From: JAYFRE01 sp034926235
GTDB taxonomy: Bacteria; Pseudomonadota; Alphaproteobacteria; Rhodospirillales; Magnetospirillaceae
Reading direction: 5' to 3'
DNA length: 5,094 bases
Assembly: GCA_034926235.1 (NCBI GenBank)
Contig: JAYFRE010000160.1
Span: 1-5,094, forward strand
Part shown: positions 1 to 5,016 of the stretch, one piece after another
How positions within the stretch are numbered: position 1 is the stretch's first letter
Layout of the letters: each line of letters opens with the position of its first letter
The notes under the pieces: generated by a model
The model's database searches: none
What the model saw: only the letters and a program-made list of their open reading frames with translations
What the model was told of the DNA's origin: nothing
Translations under genes and position numbers: made by a program

Positions 1-206
1 TCGGGCAGCAAGGTGATGGGAATGCCCGATTGCAACGACAAGGTCTGCAAGGCGTCGAACAGCGTAGAGGCCGGAATATTAAAATTCACGGTGGCCTTGA
101 AGCGATCGGCGGGGGCCGCGCTTGCGGCGGCCGGCGCGGGCTGGGAGTCCGTCCCCTGGGCTTGGGCGTCGTTGCCGGCGGCGATGAAGACCGCCGCTTG
201 AAGCAC
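1..206 (-). CDS. TonB-dependent outer-membrane receptor with STN signalling domain (FecA type), N-terminal part only
   Basis: The reverse strand, read from 206 towards 1, gives about 68 residues in one open frame. They start with a hydrophobic export-signal segment (VLQAAVFIAAG) with an AQA signal-peptidase-like site. A Pro/Ala-rich linker follows, then FNIPASTLFDALQTLSLQSG, which fits the start of the STN (secretin and TonB N-terminus) domain found in transducing receptors such as FecA and FpvA. The plug and barrel lie beyond the left edge. Known role of the family: uptake of ferric chelates or other ligands across the outer membrane, with the STN domain signalling to FecR. Being third after fecI and fecR on the same strand supports this. 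The start is uncertain: GTG at 206 is the only usual start codon near the signal segment. It lacks a clear ribosome site and would leave no basic residue before the hydrophobic stretch, while the frame stays open upstream without any ATG. The substrate cannot be inferred. Confidence 0.82.
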   Translation of the reverse strand, partial: MLQAAVFIAAGNDAQAQGTDSQPAPAAASAAPADRFKATVNFNIPASTLFDALQTLSLQSGIPITLLP

Positions 207-232
207 TATAATGAAGCCAGATGATTTACAAA

Positions 233-254
233 GAATCCGTTTGTATAGGGATTC
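233..254. repeat. Inverted repeat GAATCC / GGATTC just upstream of the receptor start
   Basis: Six-base arms (233-238 and 249-254) flank a 10-nt spacer. On the minus strand the arm nearest fecR contains AGGAA, the best ribosome-site-like string in the receptor leader, so a hairpin here would mask it. A third GGATTC copy sits at 303-308. The arms are short, so this is suggestive only. Confidence 0.3.
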
Positions 255-332
255 CTGATATCGATTTTTTTGTGCAACTATAAATTGGTGATGTGCAGAA
301 TAGGATTCATTTTTTCGTTGATCATTTTCAGG

Positions 333-349
333 ATCGAATTTTATTCGAT
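333..349. repeat. Short palindrome ATCGAAT-TTT-ATTCGAT upstream of the receptor gene
   Basis: Two perfect 7-bp arms flank a TTT centre. It lies about 130 bp upstream of the putative receptor start and could be an operator. On the plus strand it is followed by ATTTTTGG and so resembles a weak terminator, but no plus-strand gene ends here. In an AT-rich stretch a chance palindrome of this size is possible. Confidence 0.4.
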
Positions 350-368
350 ATTTTTGGTTCCCCATCCC

Positions 369-416
369 CATTCCCCCGTCAAATGTCGTTCCCATTACAT
401 TTGACGTGGGGGAATG
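369..416. repeat. Long imperfect inverted repeat (strong hairpin) between fecR and the receptor gene
   Basis: The left arm is CATTCCCCC followed by GTCAAATGT (369-386). The right arm is ACATTTGAC, a two-base GT bulge, then GGGGGAATG (397-416). This makes an 18-bp perfectly complementary stem apart from the bulge, with a 10-nt loop (387-396). On the minus strand, the direction of fecR and the receptor, no T tract follows, so a classic intrinsic terminator is unlikely. An operon-internal RNA stem that sets the fecR/receptor expression ratio, or a mobile repeat, are other options. On the plus strand a T-rich run (431-439) lies some 15 bases downstream. Confidence 0.75.
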
Positions 417-458
417 AACTATCCGGACAATATTTTTTATTCTGTTAGAACGCTCATT

Positions 459-1388
459 TTAATAGAGAATCGTCACGCCGAACGGCGCATCGGTCCGGTG
501 CAAGCCATAGGCGTTAACCAGTTGCGACAGCGTTGCCTCGGCGTTTCGGACATAAAAGCGCCCGGACGCGGAAACGGCCCGAACCGCTGGGGTGGGGGCC
601 AGCACCACGCGCCGCCCGGTTTCCCGCTCCAACGCCGTGGTCAGGTCGGAAAGCGGGGCCTGACTGAGGGTGCGCCAGCCTTCCAATATCTCTTCCGGCT
701 GGACGTTCGCTCCGGTTCCAAGCGCGACAGCGGTTTGAGAAATATGGGCGCGCTGCATCGGCAGGACCGAAAGCCCGGCATCGGGCGAATTGGCGGGCGT
801 CACCCGCACTTCGCCCCGCGTGACGCTGACTTCGGCGCTGTTGGCGTCGACGATGACGGTGAAACGTGTGCCGACGACCCGCACCGATCCATAAGGCGTT
901 TGCACGATCAACGGCCGGTTTGGATCTTTCGCCGCTTCGACGATGACGCTGCCGCTTTCCAGCCTTACGAGACGCCGTTCGGCGCTAAAGTCCAGGCTGG
1001 CTTCGCTGCCGGGGCCAAACTGCAGTTCGCTGCCATCGCCGGGTTGGTTTTGCCGCCATTGTCCGCTGGGCACGCTCAGCTCCGCACCCGGCCATAGGGC
1101 GAACGCAATGGCCAGGCAGGCGCCTGCGGCAACAGCCGCAGCAAGGCGGCGCGGCAACAGGCCAAAAACCAACGCGGCGCTTGACCGGAAAAAAAAGGGT
1201 CGTCGGGTGCAAAGCCTTTGGAACGCGGCCTGACAGCGCGGGTCGGAGTCCAGCCACGCATTGAAGGAGGCCAAATTGTCGGCGACCCTGGAATCGTCTT
1301 CCATGACCGCGTACCACTGCGCCGCCTCATCGTTGATCTGTCTGTTTTTCTGTTTTTTCGGCCTGTTTAGGGGGGCTTGCCTGCTCAT
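459..1388 (-). CDS. fecR: FecR-type transmembrane sigma regulator
   Basis: 309 residues from ATG at 1388. Residues 17-60 form the cytoplasmic FecR N-terminal domain (DUF4880-like), with EAAQWYAVME and FNAWLDSDPRCQAAF carrying the conserved Trp25 and Trp45. A single membrane segment lies at about 82-100 (RLAAAVAAGACLAIAFALWP), followed by the periplasmic FecR domain with the hallmark VVGTRFTV at 171-178. Residues 230-309 (EEILEGWRTLSQAPLSDL onward) form the C-terminal STN-like region that contacts the receptor. Family role: it relays ligand occupancy from the receptor STN domain to FecI. It follows fecI by 68 nt on the same strand. An in-frame TTG at 1451 would add 21 residues, but nothing like a ribosome site precedes it; the ATG has only a distant GAGGA. 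A run of eight T in the coding strand (1189-1196, Phe-Phe-Phe) lies just before the membrane segment. Confidence 0.93.
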   Translation of the reverse strand: MSRQAPLNRPKKQKNRQINDEAAQWYAVMEDDSRVADNLASFNAWLDSDPRCQAAFQRLCTRRPFFFRSSAALVFGLLPRRLAAAVAAGACLAIAFALWPGAELSVPSGQWRQNQPGDGSELQFGPGSEASLDFSAERRLVRLESGSVIVEAAKDPNRPLIVQTPYGSVRVVGTRFTVIVDANSAEVSVTRGEVRVTPANSPDAGLSVLPMQRAHISQTAVALGTGANVQPEEILEGWRTLSQAPLSDLTTALERETGRRVVLAPTPAVRAVSASGRFYVRNAEATLSQLVNAYGLHRTDAPFGVTILY

Positions 1389-1456
1389 GATCGCTTGGAA
1401 GTCCTCGTGGTCCTTTGACCATAGACGATCCAGGCAAGGAAAACGGGACAAAAAAT

Positions 1457-1987
1457 TCAGTTTAAATTTTGCCGCAGCCGTTGCATCGCACGGACGACGT
1501 TCTTTTCGACGGCGGTCCGGCTCATCCCCGTGTGGGCGCTGATCTCGGCGTGGGACAATCCGTCGATTTTAACCATCAAGAAGATTTTCCGGCACACCGG
1601 CGGCAAGGTGTCGATGGAGCGCGACACCAGTTTCCAGCGGATTTTGGCGAGAAGCGTCTGTTCCGGGTCGGCTTGCGGCGAGGCGACAATTTCAGCGGCT
1701 TCGTCGTAACGGCCGTCCTCGACCAGCGAATGGGTTCGCCGCCGCAGCATGTCGCAAATGACGTTGAGATGGATGGTCGTCAGCATGGCGTCAGGGCTTT
1801 GGACCGACCGCCAAGCTACCTTGCGTGATTTTATGTAGGTTTCCTGGACGGCGTCCTCGGCGTCCTCGACGACGCGCAGGCGCTGCAGGGCGACAGCGAA
1901 CAAAGACCGCCGACGCTTGTCGAACAGGCTGTTGAAGACCGCCGTCTCGTCATCGAAACCGTCTTGGAATGGATCATCGCGGGGCAT
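1457..1987 (-). CDS. fecI: ECF-type RNA polymerase sigma factor, FecI family
   Basis: 176 residues. Sigma region 2 spans about 20-85 (LFDKRRRSLFAVALQRL, then EDAEDAVQETYIKS, which recognises the -10 element and binds core polymerase). Region 4 spans about 124-174: DTLPPVCRKIFLMVKIDG leads into the helix-turn-helix HAEISAHTGMSRTAVEKNVV, which reads the -35 element. The length fits the FecI group (about 160-180 residues). Known role: when FecR signals that the receptor is loaded, FecI directs transcription of the receptor gene. It is the first gene of the minus-strand operon fecI-fecR-receptor. The ATG at 1987 fits the usual short N-terminus before region 2, although the ribosome site is weak. 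A candidate sigma-70 promoter lies 59-88 bp upstream. Identification to family is firm; the target promoter and ligand are unknown. Confidence 0.95.
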   Translation of the reverse strand: MPRDDPFQDGFDDETAVFNSLFDKRRRSLFAVALQRLRVVEDAEDAVQETYIKSRKVAWRSVQSPDAMLTTIHLNVICDMLRRRTHSLVEDGRYDEAAEIVASPQADPEQTLLAKIRWKLVSRSIDTLPPVCRKIFLMVKIDGLSHAEISAHTGMSRTAVEKNVVRAMQRLRQNLN

Positions 1988-2045
1988 GGATAAACCCGTG
2001 TTACAAGTGTTGTATACCCAATAAATCCACTACATCGGTAGAATG

Positions 2046-2075
2046 CTTATGGAGGGTTCGGCGGCAATCTGTCAA
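2046..2075 (-). promoter_or_regulatory. Candidate sigma-70 promoter for fecI
   Basis: On the minus strand a perfect TTGACA (-35, 2075-2070) is followed after 18 bp by CATAAG (-10, 2051-2046, four of six matches to TATAAT). Transcription would start near 2039 and leave a leader of about 50 nt before fecI. The -35 match is strong and the -10 is weak. Confidence 0.4.
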
Positions 2076-2121
2076 GGGCGCGGAACAGTTCTTCTCCCTT
2101 TGGCTCAGAAAGAAGCGCCCT
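2075..2121. repeat. Imperfect inverted repeat AGGGCGC / GCGCCCT in the divergent control region
   Basis: Seven-base perfect arms at 2075-2081 and 2115-2121 enclose a second pairing of TTCTT (2089-2093) with AAGAA (2110-2114). The left side carries a 7-nt bulge. It lies upstream of the fecI promoter candidate and is probably outside both transcripts, so its role is unclear and chance cannot be excluded. Confidence 0.25.
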
Positions 2122-2172
2122 GTGGCTGGAGCCAAACAATGACGCGTCGGCGATAGCGAGGCAAGGCAATTA

Positions 2173-2200
2173 TTGATAATGTGTCGCATTATCATAAATG
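2173..2200 (+). promoter_or_regulatory. Possible exbB promoter overlapping the Fur-like site
   Basis: TTGATA (2173-2178) and TAAATG (2195-2200), 16 bp apart, could serve as -35 and -10 elements. This would place the palindrome exactly across the promoter, the usual geometry for Fur repression. The match to consensus is modest. Confidence 0.28.
2174..2194. promoter_or_regulatory. Fur-box-like operator between the fecIR and exbB transcription units
   Basis: TGATAATG and CATTATCA form a perfect 8-bp palindrome around a 5-nt centre (TGTCG). The inner 19 bases match the classical Fur box in both outer heptamers (GATAATG and CATTATC), 14 of 19 positions, differing only in the centre. It sits 92 bp before the exbB ATG. 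Fur with ferrous iron would be expected to repress exbB-exbD-tonB here. An effect on fecI is possible but less direct, since the site lies about 100 bp upstream of the candidate fecI promoter. In some alphaproteobacteria Fur-family proteins respond to manganese, so the metal is inferred from the neighbouring genes. Confidence 0.72.
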
Positions 2201-2274
2201 AGCCTATTCTTCATGTCCGGATTTCGGGAGCAGGGACGTCAACCCGATATGGCGAGCGCCAGCCGAGCCGGGTG

Positions 2275-2281
2275 AAGGGGA
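2275..2281 (+). promoter_or_regulatory. Ribosome binding site deciding the exbB start
   Basis: AAGGGGA lies 5 nt before ATG 2287. This favours that start over the in-frame TTG at 2173, which lies inside the Fur-like site and would bury the signal peptide behind 38 extra residues. Confidence 0.65.
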
Positions 2282-2286
2282 CTGTT

Positions 2287-3057
2287 ATGAAGCAAATGGG
2301 GTGGTTGGGGTGGACGTTCGGGGGGACGTCGCTGTTTGGCTCCATGCCGGCCTGGGCGCAGGATCAGATGGCGCAATCCTTATCTCCGTGGCAGATGTTC
2401 GTGACGGCCAATCCCGTCGTGCAGGCGGTGATGGTCGGCTTGTTCCTGGCATCGGTGGTCACCTGGACGGTGTGGCTGGCCAAGATCGTCGAAATCATAG
2501 TCTGGCGTCGCCGGGTGGGGGCGTCGCTGCGGCATCTGAGCGTCGCCGGATCGCTGGAAAGCGTCTGCGCCCAGACGCCGCGCATTGACCGTTGGGTGCT
2601 GGCGATGGCCCATTCGGCCAAGACGGCGGTCAGACAGAATCGTGGGGGGACGCACTGGTCAACCGAGGCGCAGATCGCCGCCCGGCTGGATCGTCACCGC
2701 ATCGCCGCCGGGCGGGCGCTTGACCGGGGGACCGGGGTTCTGGCGACCATCGGCGCCATCGCGCCCTTTGTCGGGCTGTTCGGTACCGTCTGGGGCATCA
2801 TGAACAGTTTCGTCGGCATCGCCCAGTCGCAGACGGCCAATCTGGCGGTGGTCGCCCCCGGCATCGCCGAGGCTTTGCTGGCGACGGGCACCGGACTGGC
2901 CGCCGCCATTCCCGCGGTCATCGCCTATAACCTGCTGCGACGCTTCAGCGCCTCGGTCAAGGTGCAGTTGGGCGACGCGGCGGTGGAAATCCGCCGTCTG
3001 GCCGCCTGGGACGCAGAAAGTCAGGTCAACCGCTTTCCGGCCAAGGCGGCGGAGTAA
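2287..3057 (+). CDS. exbB: ExbB, proton-channel subunit of the TonB energising complex
   Basis: 256 residues from ATG 2287. Residues 1-24 look like a cleavable signal peptide ending in AWA, as in the longer ExbB proteins with an N-terminal extension. Membrane segments lie at about 43-70 (VVQAVMVGLFLASVVTWTVW), 151-174 (VLATIGAIAPFVGLFGTVWG) and 192-215 (GIAEALLATGTGLAAAIPAV). This is the MotA/TolQ/ExbB channel pattern, with a large cytoplasmic loop between segments 1 and 2. The conserved channel residues are present: Glu195, equivalent to E. coli Glu176, and Thr167 and Thr200, equivalent to Thr148 and Thr181. In the inner membrane, ExbB forms an oligomer around ExbD and couples proton flow to TonB movement. 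It is first of three tightly packed genes, 5 nt before exbD. TolQ is excluded in practice by the adjacent exbD and tonB and by the absence of tolR, tolA and tolB. Confidence 0.95.
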   Translation: MKQMGWLGWTFGGTSLFGSMPAWAQDQMAQSLSPWQMFVTANPVVQAVMVGLFLASVVTWTVWLAKIVEIIVWRRRVGASLRHLSVAGSLESVCAQTPRIDRWVLAMAHSAKTAVRQNRGGTHWSTEAQIAARLDRHRIAAGRALDRGTGVLATIGAIAPFVGLFGTVWGIMNSFVGIAQSQTANLAVVAPGIAEALLATGTGLAAAIPAVIAYNLLRRFSASVKVQLGDAAVEIRRLAAWDAESQVNRFPAKAAE

Positions 3058-3062
3058 GAGAC

Positions 3063-3494
3063 GTGAACGCCAACCGGATCGATGAGGAAGAGGACAGCCT
3101 GGACGGCGATTTCAACGATATCAACGTGACGCCGTTCATCGATGTCATTTTGGTGTTGCTGATCATCTTCATGGTCGCAGCGCCCCTGGCGACGATTCAA
3201 ATCCCGGTCAATCTGCCGTCGCTGGCGGCGACGCCGGAGCCGATGGCCCCGGATCCTGTCACCATCACCGTGCACACCGATTTGTCGGTTTCGGTCGGGG
3301 AGTCGGTGGTCTCGCTCGAACAGCTTGGCCCGGCCGTGCTGGCCGCGACGCGTTCGGATCACGAAACGCGCCTGCATTTGCTGGCGGATCGGGCGATCTC
3401 TTATGGGGATCTGATGGACGTCATGGCCCGGCTGAAGGAAGAAGGCTATTTCAAGGTGGTCTTACTGGTCCGCGATGGCGCAGGGGGACAATAG
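3063..3494 (+). CDS. exbD: ExbD, TonB complex subunit
   Basis: 143 residues, close to the 141 of E. coli ExbD. A short acidic cytoplasmic N-terminus is followed by the hallmark DINVTPFIDVILVLLIIF (19-36), which begins the single membrane helix and carries Asp27. This is the equivalent of the essential proton-carrying Asp25 in E. coli. The rest (about 44-143) is the periplasmic ExbD/TolR domain, including LLADRAISYGDLMDVMARLK. ExbD sits within the ExbB ring and passes energy to TonB. The start is GTG at 3063, with GGAG at 3051-3054 inside the end of exbB as ribosome site. The 5-nt gap to exbB suggests translational coupling. Confidence 0.96.
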   Translation: MNANRIDEEEDSLDGDFNDINVTPFIDVILVLLIIFMVAAPLATIQIPVNLPSLAATPEPMAPDPVTITVHTDLSVSVGESVVSLEQLGPAVLAATRSDHETRLHLLADRAISYGDLMDVMARLKEEGYFKVVLLVRDGAGGQ

Positions 3495-3496
3495 CG

Positions 3497-4258
3497 TTGG
3501 GGGGGCGCTGCCTTTGGGGATGGGTCTTGTGCCTGGCCATCGTGCTGACGTCGCACGGCGTCGGTCTTTGGGCGATGTTGACGCCGCCTATCGCGCCGTT
3601 TTCCCCGCCGCCGCAAACCGCCATGATGATGGTGGAATTGGGGACTTCGGCTTCGGCCCCCGTCAAGGAGATTGAACTGACGCCCGGTCCCCGGCAGGTT
3701 CAGGCGCGTCCTCAGGCGGCGGCCAAGCCGCAACCAAAGAAAAACCCGATCAAGGAACGGGTGGTCGCCAATTCCGAGGCGGCTTTGCCCCGCCCGACGC
3801 CGCCAAAGCCGTCGGTTCCGCAGTCCGAACCAACCCAGGCCGCCGCCCAACCCGATCCGTCCTTGGCGAAAATGGCGGCGCAGACCACTTCGATGCCCGC
3901 ATCGTCGAACGCGCCGGAGGGCGAAAAGACCACCGCTCTGTCGCCGGGGCTGTCGCGGTTGTCGAACGCGGTGGGCCGGACGGATTGGCGCGACGAACTG
4001 CTGAGCCGTCTGCAACGGCATCTGCGTTACCCGGATATTGCCCGGGGGCGGCGCTATGAGGGGGTGGTTTATGTGCAGATCGCCATGAACTGCCGAGGCA
4101 TGCTGTTGCACAAAGCCATTCGCCAAAAATCGGGGCATCGCGAATTGGACAGCGAAGCGTTGGAGGTGCTGGATCGGGCCCAGCCCTTGCCCGCCCCGGA
4201 CAACGCGCCCGACGACAGGGTCGAACTGATCGTGCCGGTTCGTTTTACCCTGCGCTGA
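3497..4258 (+). CDS. tonB: TonB, energy-transducing protein
   Basis: 253 residues from TTG 3497, 2 nt after the exbD stop, with AGGGGGA (3482-3488) as ribosome site. The N-terminal membrane anchor spans about 6-28 (LWGWVLCLAIVLTSHGVGLW). It contains Ser19 and His20, matching the SxxxH-type anchor in which E. coli His20 is essential. Residues 30-165 form a Pro/Ala/Lys-rich periplasmic spacer (KPQPKKNPIKE, LPRPTPPKPSVPQ). The C-terminal TonB domain spans about 168-253, with LQRHLRYPDIARGRRYEGVV as the usual YPxxAR...EG motif and RVELIVPVRFTLR as the last strand. TonB spans the periplasm and pulls on the TonB box of outer-membrane receptors, presumably including the one at the left edge. The turn usually written D-x-x-G reads NCRG, with an unusual Cys199. 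The start is inferred: no ATG or GTG is in frame nearby, and His20 falls at the expected position with this TTG. Confidence 0.93.
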   Translation: MGGRCLWGWVLCLAIVLTSHGVGLWAMLTPPIAPFSPPPQTAMMMVELGTSASAPVKEIELTPGPRQVQARPQAAAKPQPKKNPIKERVVANSEAALPRPTPPKPSVPQSEPTQAAAQPDPSLAKMAAQTTSMPASSNAPEGEKTTALSPGLSRLSNAVGRTDWRDELLSRLQRHLRYPDIARGRRYEGVVYVQIAMNCRGMLLHKAIRQKSGHRELDSEALEVLDRAQPLPAPDNAPDDRVELIVPVRFTLR

Positions 4259-4288
4259 TCCGGCTGATTCCGCGAGATGGAAAACAGC

Positions 4289-4313
4289 CCGGCGATCTGG
4301 GCTCGATCGCCGG
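4289..4313 (+). terminator. Perfect hairpin just after tonB, possible transcript end
   Basis: CCGGCGATC and GATCGCCGG pair as a 9-bp perfect GC-rich stem around a 7-nt loop, 30 nt after the tonB stop. Only TCCATCGCCTTTATT follows, so there is no proper U tract. It could end the exbB-exbD-tonB transcript with help, or protect its 3' end. Confidence 0.45.
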
Positions 4314-4389
4314 TCCATCGCCTTTATTCGGTGCGCCCGCCCGCCAGGAATGCCCCGGCGACGGCGCGGATGCCGTCTCGCCCTATTCT

Positions 4390-5016
4390 GTGCAGCCTAT
4401 CGGGCTGACCGCCGACGGTCGGCCTATTCCGCGCGGATTGTGGATGAACGGCATCGGCCGTTTCGGCTCGACCGACAGCAAACAGAGCATAGCCGGTACT
4501 GACACCCAGCATGCGGGCGTGATTGGCGGTATCGATTTCCCGCTTATCGAAAAACGTCTGACGGGCGGTGTCGTCGCCGGCTATCTCGGCAGCCGGACAG
4601 ACATCGACGGCAATGGCGGCAATGCCAAGGGCCAAGCCGGTTTCCTAGGCCTGTATGGCCGCTACGAGATGCAAAATGGCATCCGTTTCGACGGTACGGC
4701 GATCGGCGGATTGCCTTGGGGTGTTGATGTCACCTGCATCCAGGCAAATGCCGAGTGCCATACCGATGTCGTCGGAACATTGGGGTGGTTGTGCCAGAAG
4801 GGGAAAGTGGAGATGACCTATCTGGGCGCGACCCAGGCCGACAAATACGGCAATCTCAACAAGACGCTCAGAGGGGACGATTATTTGCGCCCGGCTGGCG
4901 GGACTTTTTCCGGGACGCGTCAACGTCCGTCGAATTTTTGGTGCAGGGCGGCCAAGGGCAGAAAGACGAGACGGTCGAGTATGCGGCCATGTTCCGCCGC
5001 CAGGGCAACACCATAA
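4390..5016 (+). pseudogene. Truncated autotransporter beta-barrel remnant (frame runs into unrelated sequence)
   Basis: The frame opens at GTG 4390 but is also open upstream to and past the tonB stop, with no ribosome site, so it looks like an internal fragment without its true start. Residues 17-107 (LWMNGIGRFGSTDSKQSIAG, VIGGIDFPLIEKRLTGGVVA, FLGLYGRYEMQNGIRFDGTA) match the first strands of the autotransporter outer-membrane barrel domain (PF03797 type). They show the alternating pattern and the GxDFxL...G..aGY and YGRYExxNGxxFDG signatures. A full barrel is about 270 residues, so only a third is present, and no passenger precedes it. From about residue 124 the sequence resembles a CoA-transferase subunit instead. 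After about residue 175 it reads antisense to a minus-strand gene and ends at TAA 5014-5016. A functional product is unlikely. The barrel identity is fairly firm; calling it a remnant is inference. Confidence 0.6.
4759..4914 (+). pseudogene. Fragment resembling a CoA-transferase beta subunit (glutaconate CoA-transferase / IpdB type)
   Basis: In the same frame as the barrel remnant, GKVEMTYLGATQADKYGNLN and then GDDYLRP resemble the LGxxQxDxYGNxN...GDYxxP signature of the beta subunit of family I CoA transferases, as in Acidaminococcus GctB and mycobacterial IpdB. About 50 residues are recognisable. The start of the subunit, the rest of the active site and the C-terminus (full length about 250) are missing, and the KVRLPGSGG-like stretch expected next is degraded to AGGTFSG. 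There is no start codon of its own. The match ends within a few bases of the stop of the minus-strand gene, as expected if an old gene was cut and its neighbour retained. It is recognised from motif memory only, without an alignment. Confidence 0.5.

Larger units (their letters stand above)
207..458. other. AT-rich gap between fecR and the receptor gene, no gene seen
   Basis: This stretch is clearly richer in A and T than its surroundings. I see no convincing coding region on either strand. It holds three inverted repeats, listed separately, and should be the leader or promoter region of the receptor gene, read on the minus strand. I could not assign a sigma-70 or FecI-type promoter with confidence. 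Confidence 0.6.

Noticed and set aside
414..1097. 227-residue plus-strand open frame opposite fecR
   Set aside because: It is antisense to a clear fecR, Arg/Gly/Pro-rich and without domains, as expected from the opposite strand of GC-rich coding DNA.
1389..1451. FecR start at TTG 1451
   Set aside because: There is no ribosome site and the 21 extra residues precede the usual domain start. ATG 1388 fits the family length better, though the evidence is not strong.
2173..2286. N-terminal extension of ExbB from TTG 2173
   Set aside because: It would start inside the Fur-like palindrome and place 38 residues before a good signal peptide. ATG 2287 has a proper ribosome site.
3446..4318. 290-residue minus-strand open frame opposite tonB
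   Set aside because: The composition is dominated by Arg, His, Gly and Gln, with no recognisable fold. The opposite strand is a clear TonB, so this is a shadow.
4645..4923. 92-residue minus-strand open frame opposite the CoA-transferase-like piece
   Set aside because: It mirrors the plus-strand motif region and shows no domain of its own.
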